Shown: one piece after another, positions 23,711 to 31,979 of the stretch
Position numbering within the stretch: position 1 is the first letter of the stretch
Layout: every line of letters begins with the position of its first letter
Origin: CAIKMD01 sp035605975
Lineage (GTDB): Bacteria > Pseudomonadota > Alphaproteobacteria > ATCC43930 > CGMCC-115725
DNA length: 64,000 nt
Direction: 5' to 3'
Assembly (NCBI GenBank): GCA_035605975.1
Contig: DATNGG010000070.1
Coordinates: 1 to 64,000 of the forward strand
Notes under the pieces: model-generated
Told to the model about the DNA's origin: nothing
Seen by the model: the letters and a program-made list of their open reading frames with translations, nothing else
The model's database searches: none
Program-made: the position numbers and the translations under genes

Positions 23711-25462
23711 ATGCCCGAGGACCAGCCGATCCAATGGGTCGAACAGCCCGCAGCCGAGGTCGGCGACGCCGTCGTCGGCGCGATGACCGAGGGCGGCGTC
23801 GACCATCTCTTCTTCACCTCCGGCGGCGAGATCGGCTTCTATCAAGAGGCGGTCGCGAAGGCTCAGGCGCAGGGCAAGAAGACGCTGCGCCTCATCACCG
23901 TGCCGCATGAGCATGTAAGCCTCAATGCCGCGCTCGGCTTTGCCGCGGTGAGCGGCCGGCCCGCGGCGACGGCCGCCCATGTCGATGTCGGCACGCAGCA
24001 TTATGGCGGTGCGGTGCACTCGGCTTGGCGCTCGGGCCTTCCGGTGATCATCACCGCCGGCGCTCCTCCCACCGCCTATCCCGGCTCAATGCGCGGCGCG
24101 CGCGACGCCGGCCATCTGTGGAACCAGCAGAATTTCGATCAAAACGGCATTCTCCGCCAATACACGAAATGGGATCACCGCCTCGAATATCAGGACAATC
24201 CCGGCCTCATTGTCAGCCGCGCAATCCAGGTCGCGCGCAGCGAGCCCTGCGGACCGGTCTATCTGAGCTTCCCGCAGGAAGTCTCGCTTCAGCCGATGAA
24301 CGGCACGCGCTATCCGAGCGCCGCGCAGCTCGGCATCGCGCGCTCGCCCGCGCCCGATCCCGATGGCGTGCGCGAAATCGCCGCCAAGCTGGTCGGCGCG
24401 CGCAACCCGGTCATCATTGCGCATTGCTCCGGCCGCAACCCAGCAACCGTGCCGGCGCTGGTCGAGCTCGCCGAGCTCCTCGGCTGCGCGGTGATTCCCG
24501 GTCTCCATGGCGGCTACCTCTCCTTCCCCAAGACCCATCCGCTCTATCAGCGCGAGATCAATCTGCGCGAGGCGGACGCGGTGCTGGTTTTCGATGCCGA
24601 CGTGCCTTGGCTGCCGGGCAGCGGCAACGATCCGACCGGCAACGCCTATGTCGCAACCGTCGGCATCGATGCGATCCGCGGCCGAATTCCGACCTATGAA
24701 TTCACTGCCAATCTCCGGTTGACCGCCGACCCCTTGCTGACGATGCGCGCGCTCACGGTGGAGGCGCGCAAGCTGATCGACGAGAGCGCGAAGCGCCGCA
24801 TCGCCGAGCGGGCCGAGCGCTGGGCGGCGACTTCGCGCGCTGCCTGGCAGAAGATCGAGCAGGACGCGCTGCAGCGCGCCAACAAGACGCCAATCGATCC
24901 GCTCTGGCTCAGCTACCAGGTCAGCCAGGCGATCGACGACAATTGCATCGTCTTCGAGGAGCTTTTGGGCGGCAATCAGCTCGGACGGTTTCTGCGCAAC
25001 TCGCGCCCCGGCTCGCTCTTCAGCCAGCCGGGCAGCAGCGGCGGCTGGTCGCCGGGCGCGGCCTTGGGCGCGAAGCTCGCCGCGCCCGAGCGCGACGTGA
25101 TCTCGATTTGCGGCGACGGGTTCTACATGTTCAGCACGCCGGCGCCGGCGCTCTGGGCGGGTCTCCATCACAAGGCACCGTTCATGGTGGTGATCTATCA
25201 GAACCGCAGCTACACCACCGGCACGCTCGCGGTCACGGGCAAGTTCCCCGATTCCTATGCGCAGAAAGCCGGCTTCCCCGGCGGCTATTTCGATCCGCCG
25301 ATCGATTTCGCCAAGGAAGCCGAAGCGGCCGGCGCCTATGGCGAGAATGTCCGCGACCCGGCAGAGGTCGCGCCCGCCCTGCAACGCGGCCTCAAGGAAA
25401 TCCGCAGCGGTCGGCCGGCGGTGATCTCGGTCTGGCTGCCGCGGCTCGGACAGAAGGACTGA
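23711..25462 (+). CDS. Thiamine diphosphate-dependent enzyme (acetolactate synthase/decarboxylase family)
   Basis: A 583-aa three-domain ThDP enzyme. The N-terminal pyrimidine-binding domain carries the catalytic glutamate in VPHEHVSLNAALGFA. The middle domain is Rossmann-like. The C-terminal pyrophosphate-binding domain has the motif ICGDGFYMF then VVIYQNRSY. It begins at the ATG at 23711, which follows GAGGGGAGACGCCG; a longer in-frame reading crosses the repeat region and is rejected. A strong terminator follows the stop. Relatives include benzoylformate, oxalyl-CoA and acetolactate enzymes. The substrate is unknown, but a 2-oxo acid decarboxylation or carboligation is expected. Its divergent position suggests co-regulation with the binding-protein array. 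Confidence 0.87.
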   Translation: MPEDQPIQWVEQPAAEVGDAVVGAMTEGGVDHLFFTSGGEIGFYQEAVAKAQAQGKKTLRLITVPHEHVSLNAALGFAAVSGRPAATAAHVDVGTQHYGGAVHSAWRSGLPVIITAGAPPTAYPGSMRGARDAGHLWNQQNFDQNGILRQYTKWDHRLEYQDNPGLIVSRAIQVARSEPCGPVYLSFPQEVSLQPMNGTRYPSAAQLGIARSPAPDPDGVREIAAKLVGARNPVIIAHCSGRNPATVPALVELAELLGCAVIPGLHGGYLSFPKTHPLYQREINLREADAVLVFDADVPWLPGSGNDPTGNAYVATVGIDAIRGRIPTYEFTANLRLTADPLLTMRALTVEARKLIDESAKRRIAERAERWAATSRAAWQKIEQDALQRANKTPIDPLWLSYQVSQAIDDNCIVFEELLGGNQLGRFLRNSRPGSLFSQPGSSGGWSPGAALGAKLAAPERDVISICGDGFYMFSTPAPALWAGLHHKAPFMVVIYQNRSYTTGTLAVTGKFPDSYAQKAGFPGGYFDPPIDFAKEAEAAGAYGENVRDPAEVAPALQRGLKEIRSGRPAVISVWLPRLGQKD

Positions 25463-25470
25463 TGGAGAAA

Positions 25471-25497
25471 GGGCGGCTTCGGCCGCCCGTTTTGCTT
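25471..25497 (+). terminator. Rho-independent terminator after ThDP gene
   Basis: Stem GGGCGGC / GCCGCCC around a TTCG tetraloop, followed by GTTTTGCTTT, beginning nine bases after the stop codon. It separates the ThDP gene from the convergent FAH-family gene. Confidence 0.88.
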
Positions 25498-25504
25498 TCC
25501 GGGT

Positions 25505-26419
25505 TTAGACGATCTTCGTTTCGAGATCGCCGATCTTCTCGATCGTGATCTTCACCTCATCGCCGCGCTTCAGGAACTCGCCGCGCTCGGCGCCGACGCC
25601 CGAGGGCGTTCCGGTCAGCACCACATCACCCGGATAAAGCGTGATGCGCGTCGAGAGATGCGCGATCTGCTCGGCGGCGGTGAAGATCATCCGGCTCGTG
25701 TGCGAATCCTGCTTGAGCGCGCCATTGACCCAGAGCTTGATCGCCAGCGCTTGCGGATCGCCGATCTCCTCGGCCGGAACGAGCCAAGGACCCAAGGGAC
25801 AGGCGCCGTCGAAATTTTTCTGGCCGATCCAGTCGTATTTGAAGGGCGACTGGAAGGCGATGTGCGGGCGGGCGGTCAGGTCGCGCGCCGAGAGATCATT
25901 GCCGATCGTGTAAAAGGCGACATGATCGAGCGCGCGCTCCAACGGGACGTTCTTCATCGTCGTGCCGATGACGAGGCCCAGCTCGGCCTCCCAATCGAGC
26001 TTTTCCGAGCAGAGTTCGACCGCGGCGCCGGGCGCGACGACGCAGCGCGAGACCTTGATGAAATGCCAGGGATGGAGCCCCAGCTCATGCGGATCGGGTT
26101 CCATCGGGATGTTCTGGATGCGCGCCATATTTGCGACGTGGTCGGTGTAGTTGGCGCCGGCGCAATAGATCGTTGGCGGATAGAGGATCGGCGCCAGCAG
26201 CTCGACTTCGTCGAGGCGCCGGCCGAACTTGCCGCTCGCCGATTCGGCGGCCGTCGTCAGCCGCGCACGCGCATTCGCCCAATCCTCCAGAACGCCGCGC
26301 ACGGTCGCGTAGCCGGGGCGGCCGGTCATGGTGGCAAGATCGTAGACAATGTCGCCGACCAACATGCCGGCCCGCGGGCCGTCGGACAGTTGATAGGTCA
26401 ACAATCGATAGCTCGTCAC
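25505..26419 (-). CDS. Fumarylacetoacetate hydrolase family protein
   Basis: A 304-aa FAH-superfamily protein. The C-terminal domain has the metal-binding pattern KLDWEAELGLVIG, YTIGNDLSARDLT and the active-site loop LTGTPSGVGAERG; IYCAGANYTDHV is the usual entry motif. The start is a GTG (26417-26419) ten bases after AGGAG. Members hydrolyse or isomerise 2-oxo-acid ring-cleavage products, or decarboxylate 2-hydroxyhepta-2,4-dienedioate-type acids. It would fit the last steps of aromatic ring cleavage. It stands alone, 131 bases downstream of the M24 peptidase gene. Confidence 0.88.
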   Translation of the reverse strand: MTSYRLLTYQLSDGPRAGMLVGDIVYDLATMTGRPGYATVRGVLEDWANARARLTTAAESASGKFGRRLDEVELLAPILYPPTIYCAGANYTDHVANMARIQNIPMEPDPHELGLHPWHFIKVSRCVVAPGAAVELCSEKLDWEAELGLVIGTTMKNVPLERALDHVAFYTIGNDLSARDLTARPHIAFQSPFKYDWIGQKNFDGACPLGPWLVPAEEIGDPQALAIKLWVNGALKQDSHTSRMIFTAAEQIAHLSTRITLYPGDVVLTGTPSGVGAERGEFLKRGDEVKITIEKIGDLETKIV

Positions 26420-26550
26420 CGGAACGTACTCCTATTTATTGCAAACCGCGCGTCCAAACCGGCTTGTAACACGCGCAGGTTGCCATAGCCGAGACACACC
26501 GTCCCGCGCAAGCGCGCTTCGGTCCGGAGCGCCGCTGGCCTTACCGACGC

Positions 26551-27750
26551 TCAGCCGAGCTCGGTGATCGTCTCCGGGAATTTGTGCAGCCTTTCGACGC
26601 CGCTTGCGGTGATGAGATAATCGTCGCAGGCCCAATTGAACGATCCCGCCAGCGCATAGGTCGGATGGCAGGACAGCACCATATTGGCTTTGAGCTTCAT
26701 CGGCTCGTCGAACCGCACCAGCGGCCGCTCGACCATGTCGTAGCCCTGGCCGTGGCAATAGAGGCGCTTTTCCTCCGGCCGTTTGTTCTGCCGCATAAAC
26801 TGGTTGTAGGCGTCCCAGATTTCCTTGCCCGACGCGCCCGGCTTCAACAGCTTCAGGGTGAAGTTGCGCGCCTCGATGACGAAGGCGAACTCGTCCTTCA
26901 TCTCCTGCGAGGCCTTGCCGAGAACGGCGGTTCGGCCGAGCTCGGTATAGTACCCGCCGGCGCCGTTGCTTTCGACGAGCAGGCTCAGCTGATCGCCCGC
27001 TTGGATCGTCCGGTTCTGGAAGTGGCGATTGGCCTGCAAGGGCGCGGTGCCGATGGGGCCCGAGGCGCACATGAAAAGCCCTTGCTCGCTGCCGTAATCA
27101 TGGCCGGTGCGCTCGGCGACCGCCGCGACCTCGATATCCTTCATGCCGGGCTTCATCGCGGCGAAAGCCGCCGCCATGCAGGCATCCTGCATCGCCGCGG
27201 TGCGGCGCAGGAGTTCGATCTCCTCGGCGCTCTTCACCGCCTTGATCTCGTCGACCAGATCCGACGCTTCGACGAATTTCGCGTTGGAGAGCTTGCCGCG
27301 GCGGAGGTAATCGACGAAAGCGGCCGGCATCGCCGCCGTGCCGACGAGGCCGATGGTCGCACCCGAATAGGCTTCGAGCGCTTTTTCGGCGAGCGCCGCA
27401 TCGACCTCCTTGGTGAAAGGCGCCGAAGCGTAGCTCGGCGAGGTCATCAAGCGCTTGACGCCGCGGCGGACGCCATCGCCCGCGGGCGGCAGCATCCGGT
27501 CATTGCCGAACGGACCCTGACCGATCACCGTCATGCCGTCGTCGCGCGGAAAGATCACCGACAGGGCATAGCCATTCGTCGCCGGCAGATCGGTGAAATA
27601 TTTGACATAGCCTCCCATGAAATCATTGTTGTTCTGCATCACCAGAACATCGATCCCCTGCGCCTCCATCGCCTTGCGCATGGCCGTCCAGCGGCGTTCG
27701 AGCTCCTGGGTCGAGATCGGCGCGTTGAGACGCTCGGATTCATTGGCCAT
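26551..27750 (-). CDS. M24 (Xaa-Pro/creatinase-like) family protein with altered metal site
   Basis: A 399-aa pita-bread-fold protein with an N-terminal creatinase-like domain (1-170) and a C-terminal M24 domain. The expected metal ligands Asp-Asp-His-Glu-Glu appear as E260 (LLVESNG), E270 (YTELGRT), H333 (CHGQGYD), H362 (LSCHPTY) and D376 (ACDDYLI). Four of five are changed, so a classic two-metal peptidase is unlikely. Creatinase itself is a metal-free member that cleaves a C-N bond. The ATG at 27748-27750 follows AAGGAGACC. It lies 31 bases downstream of the CoA ligase gene. Role unknown. Confidence 0.82.
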   Translation of the reverse strand: MANESERLNAPISTQELERRWTAMRKAMEAQGIDVLVMQNNNDFMGGYVKYFTDLPATNGYALSVIFPRDDGMTVIGQGPFGNDRMLPPAGDGVRRGVKRLMTSPSYASAPFTKEVDAALAEKALEAYSGATIGLVGTAAMPAAFVDYLRRGKLSNAKFVEASDLVDEIKAVKSAEEIELLRRTAAMQDACMAAAFAAMKPGMKDIEVAAVAERTGHDYGSEQGLFMCASGPIGTAPLQANRHFQNRTIQAGDQLSLLVESNGAGGYYTELGRTAVLGKASQEMKDEFAFVIEARNFTLKLLKPGASGKEIWDAYNQFMRQNKRPEEKRLYCHGQGYDMVERPLVRFDEPMKLKANMVLSCHPTYALAGSFNWACDDYLITASGVERLHKFPETITELG

Positions 27751-27781
27751 GCTGGTCTCCTTGAGGCGTGTTCGTCCGAGT

Positions 27782-29935
27782 TTAGCCGCGGGCGGCTTCA
27801 CCCGAAAGCGGCGGCGCCCCGCCCAAGATGATGAGCGCATCGAGCGCGGTCGCGCCTTCACCCGCGGCGCCGAGCGATAGCGGGTTGATCTCCATCTCCG
27901 CGATCTCGGGATTGGCGAGCATCAGAGCGCCGAGACGCTCCGCCACGCACGCAGCGGCCGCGACGTCCGAGGCAGGTGCGCCGCGTAGACCCGCGAAGAG
28001 CTTGGCGGCGCGAAGCTGGCGCAGCTCCGCTTCGATCGCATCGGCGGCGAGCCCCGCCGGCATCAAGCGGACATCCTGGAGCGCTTCGGTCCAGATGCCG
28101 CCGAGCCCTGCGACCAGCACAGCTCCCCAGTCGGGATCGCGCTTGGCGCCGATGATCATCTCGAGCCCCAGCGCGTGCATTCTCTCGATGAGAACGCCGT
28201 CCGGCTGGATGTCGGGCCGCGCGTGCGCCAGCCTCGCCCGCAGTACCTCCCAACTCTCGGCAACCATCTCGGGCGTGCGAATGCCGAGAACGACGCCACC
28301 CAGCTCGGTCTTATGCGTGACCGCGGCCGCTTGAATCTTCATTGCCACGGGAAAGCCGACGCGCGCGGCGATGGCTTGCGCTGCGGCGAGGTCCGCTGCA
28401 AGCGCGCCATCGGGAACCGGAATGCCGACCTCGGCAAGAATGGCTTTGGCGCGGTATTCGGACAGCGGCCCCACGCCTTGAAGGCGCAGCGCCGGCGCCG
28501 CCGGGGCGGGGCGCGCGTCGCGCAACCGTCGCTGCACACGCCCATAAGCGACGACATGCGCCATGGCGCGCATCGCGCGATCGGGCGAGCGGAAGAACGG
28601 AATGCGCGCCGCGCTGACCAGAGCGGTGAAGTCGTCGACGAGCTTCACCTCATCACCCAACATGACGAAAGCGACGGGCTTCGTTTCCGCCGCGATCATC
28701 GGCACGAGCGAGCGGCCCTTCGCCATCTGCAGCTGCGGCGTGCCCGGGACCATGGCAAGGATGGCGCAGCCGATCGCGTCGTCGGCCAGCATGATGCGCG
28801 CGGTCTGGCCATAAATATCCGCCTGCCCCATTCCGGCGGTCGCGAGATCGAGCGGATTATCGACCGGGACATAGGCCGGAACGATCGGCCGCAGTGCCGC
28901 CTCGCTCTCGGGCGAGAGCTTCGGGATCGGCAAGCCGATGCGCTCGCCAAGATCGAGCGAGATGCCGCGCACCGCCCCGGAATTGCTGACGATCGCGGCG
29001 CCCTTCTCCGCGCCCTTGGGCCAGCGCGCCAAGAGCACGCCGGCATCGATCAACTCGTCCATGGTCTCGACCAGCACCACACCGTGATGGCGCAGCATTG
29101 CCTCCATTACGGCGCGATCGCCGGCGAGCGCGCCCGTATGCGAGCGCGCCGAGGCGCGGCCGCGCTCGCTGCTCCCCGGATGCATCAGCAGCACCGGCTT
29201 GCCGAGCCGGCGCGCCGTCTCGACAAGCGCGAGAAATGCCGCCGGCCGGCGGATCTGCTCCATGAAGAGGACGAAGATTCCGGTTTGCGCGTCGTCGATG
29301 GTCGCGGCGAGGAAATCCTCGGCGCTCGTCACCGCCTCGTTGCCGGTCGAGATCGTAAAATTGACCGGCACGCCCTTGGCGCCGAGCGCCGCGGCGATGT
29401 TGCCCATCATCGCGCCGCTTTGCGCGATGATCGCGGCGCCGCCCGGGCCGGGCGCCAGCACCTCGGTCTCGACGGAGCCGAAAGAGACCGAGACGCGGTC
29501 GATGAAATTGGTGAAGCCCATGCAATTGGGCCCATCGAGCGCGAGCCCCGCCTCGCGGGCGATGGCGGCGATGCGATCCTGCTTGGCGCGTCCTTCCAGC
29601 CCGGTTTCGGCAAAGCCCGCCGCGAACACCGCGACGCCGCCCATGCCGCGCGCGGCGCAGCTTGCCACCGCATCGGCGACCGCGGCCTCGGGCACGACCA
29701 GCACCGCCGCATCGATGCCGGGCGGAAGGTCTTCGATGGTCGGCACGCAAGCCCGACCGCCGATCTCGCTTGCGCGCCGACTGACGAGATGCACCGCGCC
29801 GGAAAAGCCCACCAGCTCGAGATTGTCAAGCACGCGCGCGCCGGCCGAAAGCGGATCGGCCGAGGCGCCGACGATCGCGACCGAGCGCGGACGCAAGAGC
29901 CTGGCAACGGCCGAACGCCCGGACAAAGAGGTCAT
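27782..29935 (-). CDS. ferA: NDP-forming acyl-CoA ligase, FerA-like feruloyl-CoA synthetase
   Basis: A 717-aa ADP-forming acyl-CoA synthetase with alpha- and beta-type parts fused. The N-terminal CoA-binding domain has RSVAIVGASADPL. The ligase-CoA part has IAQSGAMMGNIAAA and the phospho-histidine region SARSHTGALAGD. The C-terminal ATP-grasp domain starts near LSEYRAKAILAEVGI and ends EMEINPL. FerA of Sphingobium SYK-6 is of this superfamily and sits beside the hydratase/lyase gene ferB. Here the HCHL-like gene is 36 bases upstream. That pairing supports activation of ferulate, coumarate or a similar hydroxycinnamate. The substrate is inference from context. Confidence 0.78.
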   Translation of the reverse strand: MTSLSGRSAVARLLRPRSVAIVGASADPLSAGARVLDNLELVGFSGAVHLVSRRASEIGGRACVPTIEDLPPGIDAAVLVVPEAAVADAVASCAARGMGGVAVFAAGFAETGLEGRAKQDRIAAIAREAGLALDGPNCMGFTNFIDRVSVSFGSVETEVLAPGPGGAAIIAQSGAMMGNIAAALGAKGVPVNFTISTGNEAVTSAEDFLAATIDDAQTGIFVLFMEQIRRPAAFLALVETARRLGKPVLLMHPGSSERGRASARSHTGALAGDRAVMEAMLRHHGVVLVETMDELIDAGVLLARWPKGAEKGAAIVSNSGAVRGISLDLGERIGLPIPKLSPESEAALRPIVPAYVPVDNPLDLATAGMGQADIYGQTARIMLADDAIGCAILAMVPGTPQLQMAKGRSLVPMIAAETKPVAFVMLGDEVKLVDDFTALVSAARIPFFRSPDRAMRAMAHVVAYGRVQRRLRDARPAPAAPALRLQGVGPLSEYRAKAILAEVGIPVPDGALAADLAAAQAIAARVGFPVAMKIQAAAVTHKTELGGVVLGIRTPEMVAESWEVLRARLAHARPDIQPDGVLIERMHALGLEMIIGAKRDPDWGAVLVAGLGGIWTEALQDVRLMPAGLAADAIEAELRQLRAAKLFAGLRGAPASDVAAAACVAERLGALMLANPEIAEMEINPLSLGAAGEGATALDALIILGGAPPLSGEAARG

Positions 29936-29971
29936 CGCGGCACCCGAGGCCGCACGATACCGGCCAAGCGC

Positions 29972-30808
29972 TTACTCCTTGCGCTTGAAGCTGCCGAGGC
30001 CCGGCCGATAGGATTTCTCATCGAGAAACTGCGTCATGCCCTGCTGACGGCCCTTCTCGGGATCCATCAAGCGCAGCTGATCGAGCTTCGCCATCAGATA
30101 ATCCTCGGACGCGTCCCATGACATCTCGTGCATGTGGCGATAGGCGTGCTTGATCGCACGCACCGTCGCGCGACTCTTGCTCAACAGCTTTTGGGCGAGC
30201 TTGCGGGTCTCATCGCGGAGTTGCGCGCGCGGCACGGCGAAGCGCACCAGCCCCATCTTCGCCGCCTCGATGCCGTTAAAGGTGTCGCCGGTGAGAGCGT
30301 AATAGAGCCCGTCCGAGGTCCGCAGCGCCGAGGAGATCGAGCGCAGCACGTTCCCGGCGGGAACGATGCCCCAATTGACTTCGGAAAGGCCGAAGCTCGC
30401 CTCCTCCGCCGCGATCGCGATGTCGCAAGAGATCACCGGATTGAAGGCGCCGCCGAAGCACCAGCCATTGACCATGGCGATGGTCGGCTTGGGGAAAAAA
30501 CGCAGGCGCTGCATTTGCCAGATCTGCGCCTGACGCGCGATCTGGCCCCAGGCCTCGGGCGGCAGGCGGTCGGATTCACGGAAGAACTCCTTGAGGTCCA
30601 TGCCCGCGGAGAATGAATCGCCCGCCCCGGTCAGCACCAGCACGCCGCAGCGCTCATCGACCTCGAGCGCTTCGAGCACCGCGGTCATCTCGGTGTTGAG
30701 CGTCGGGCTCATCGCGTTGCGTTTCTCGGGCCGGTTGAGCGTGACCCAGGCGATGCCATTCTCGAACTCGACCAGAACCGTATTGCCGCCCAGTTTCGCC
30801 TCGCTCAT
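29972..30808 (-). CDS. ferB: p-Hydroxycinnamoyl-CoA hydratase/lyase (FerB-like), copy 2
   Basis: A 278-aa crotonase-fold enzyme of the HCHL family, converting hydroxycinnamoyl-CoA to aldehyde plus acetyl-CoA. It keeps the oxyanion loop NGWCFGGAF, the catalytic glutamate in SEVNWGI (E143 here and in the Pseudomonas enzyme), the late tyrosine in DYLMAK and the C-terminus FLDEKSYRPGLG. In MDLKEFF the phenol-binding Tyr75 of the Pseudomonas enzyme is Phe, and Ser123 is Asn. The ATG at 30806-30808 follows GAGGACGAC. It is first in an operon with the FerA-like ligase. Copy 1 (14008) keeps the tyrosine, so the two probably differ in substrate. Confidence 0.85.
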   Translation of the reverse strand: MSEAKLGGNTVLVEFENGIAWVTLNRPEKRNAMSPTLNTEMTAVLEALEVDERCGVLVLTGAGDSFSAGMDLKEFFRESDRLPPEAWGQIARQAQIWQMQRLRFFPKPTIAMVNGWCFGGAFNPVISCDIAIAAEEASFGLSEVNWGIVPAGNVLRSISSALRTSDGLYYALTGDTFNGIEAAKMGLVRFAVPRAQLRDETRKLAQKLLSKSRATVRAIKHAYRHMHEMSWDASEDYLMAKLDQLRLMDPEKGRQQGMTQFLDEKSYRPGLGSFKRKE

Positions 30809-30978
30809 GTCGTCCTCGGTGCGTTGCATCGCGATGGCGCATCTTAGCAGGGCGCGGACCCGCGCCGTAAAGCCTTCCCGCAGAATCCGACGATCCGCCT
30901 TGCGTCGGCGAAAGGGATGTGGAACAAGGCAGCGGCGAAGAAACCGGCGTGATGCGCGCCGCTTCCGGGGAGGATCCG

Positions 30979-31956
30979 ATGCAGCTCAATCGACGGTGGC
31001 GTCTTCTTCTCGCCGGCGGCCTCGGCGCCGCGCTGCTCTGCGGCGCATCCCATGGCGCCGCCGCCGCGGACAAGCTTCGCGTCGGCAAGGCGCAGGGCCT
31101 TGCCTGGACCTTCCTTCCCGCCGATATCGGCATCGAGCAGGGATTTTTTGCGAAATACGGCATCGAGGTCGAGATTGTCGCGCTGACCGGCGACGCCAAG
31201 GTGCAACAGGCGCTGGCCGCCAAGAGCATCGATTTCGGCCTCGGCAGCGGCCCGGGCATGGCTTTCGCCGCCAAGGGCTCGCCGGTGATCGCGGTCGCGG
31301 CATTCGCCGGCCCGCCGCGCAACATCTCGGCGGTGGTGCGCGCGGATTCGCCGGTGAAGAGCGTCGCCGATCTGCGCGGCAAGCTCATCGGCGTCTCGAC
31401 CGTCGGCTCGCTGACCGATTGGCTCGCCAAGCAGATGGCCGTACAAGAGGGATGGGGGAAAAACGGCGTGCAGACCGTGCCGCTCGGGGCGATCGCCGCG
31501 AGCCTCGCCGCCTTGAAAGCGCATCAGATCGATGCCTCGGTGCTCGCGACCGAGGCGGGATTCCAGCTCGCCGAGCGTGGCGAAGCCCGGATCGTGGTAG
31601 GAATGGACAAATACGCGCCGCATTTCATCACCCATGTGGTCTTCGCGCGCAAGGACATCCTCGCCGAGAATCCGACCCTGATCGATCGCTTCCTCAAAGG
31701 CTTCTTCGCCTCGATCGCCTTCATGAAGACGCACAAGCCGCAAACCGTCGCGGCCGCCGAGCGCGTCTTGAAGCAAAGCCCGAAAGTGGCGAGCGAGACC
31801 TACGACTACGAAATCTCGATGCTGACGGATGACGGGCGCTTCGACCCCAAGGCGGTGGAGGTTCTAAAGCAGTCTTTCGTCGAGATGGGAACACTCGACA
31901 GGAAGCCCGCCGATGACGAGCTCTTCACGACGCATTTCGTTCCAGTCAAGCCGTAG
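30979..31956 (+). CDS. NitT/TauT-type ABC substrate-binding protein
   Basis: A 325-aa periplasmic binding protein. The signal peptide (LLLAGGLGAALLCGASHGAAAA) is followed by DKLRVGKAQGLAWTFLP. The family hinge segments are GIEQGFFAKYGIEVEI, GLGSGPGMAFA and DLRGKLIGVSTVGS. The ATG at 30979 follows GGGGAGGATCCG. It is divergent from the ferB-like gene (170-base gap) and co-directional with the TAXI-like gene 23 bases downstream. No permease or ATPase is linked. It differs from the six-gene array, lacking its Cys pair and HFDPKAPL segment. Confidence 0.88.
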   Translation: MQLNRRWRLLLAGGLGAALLCGASHGAAAADKLRVGKAQGLAWTFLPADIGIEQGFFAKYGIEVEIVALTGDAKVQQALAAKSIDFGLGSGPGMAFAAKGSPVIAVAAFAGPPRNISAVVRADSPVKSVADLRGKLIGVSTVGSLTDWLAKQMAVQEGWGKNGVQTVPLGAIAASLAALKAHQIDASVLATEAGFQLAERGEARIVVGMDKYAPHFITHVVFARKDILAENPTLIDRFLKGFFASIAFMKTHKPQTVAAAERVLKQSPKVASETYDYEISMLTDDGRFDPKAVEVLKQSFVEMGTLDRKPADDELFTTHFVPVKP

Positions 31957-31979
31957 CGGCGCGAGCGCGAGGCACAGCC

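Noticed and set aside
28175..30121. A long open frame (about 650 codons) on the plus strand opposite the FerA-like gene, with similar long frames at 8422-10422, 48476-50608 and 52172-54208.
   Set aside because: Each is antisense to or out of frame with a gene that has clear family motifs. Their products are Arg/Ala/Asp/His-rich with no domains, as expected for GC-rich shadow frames.
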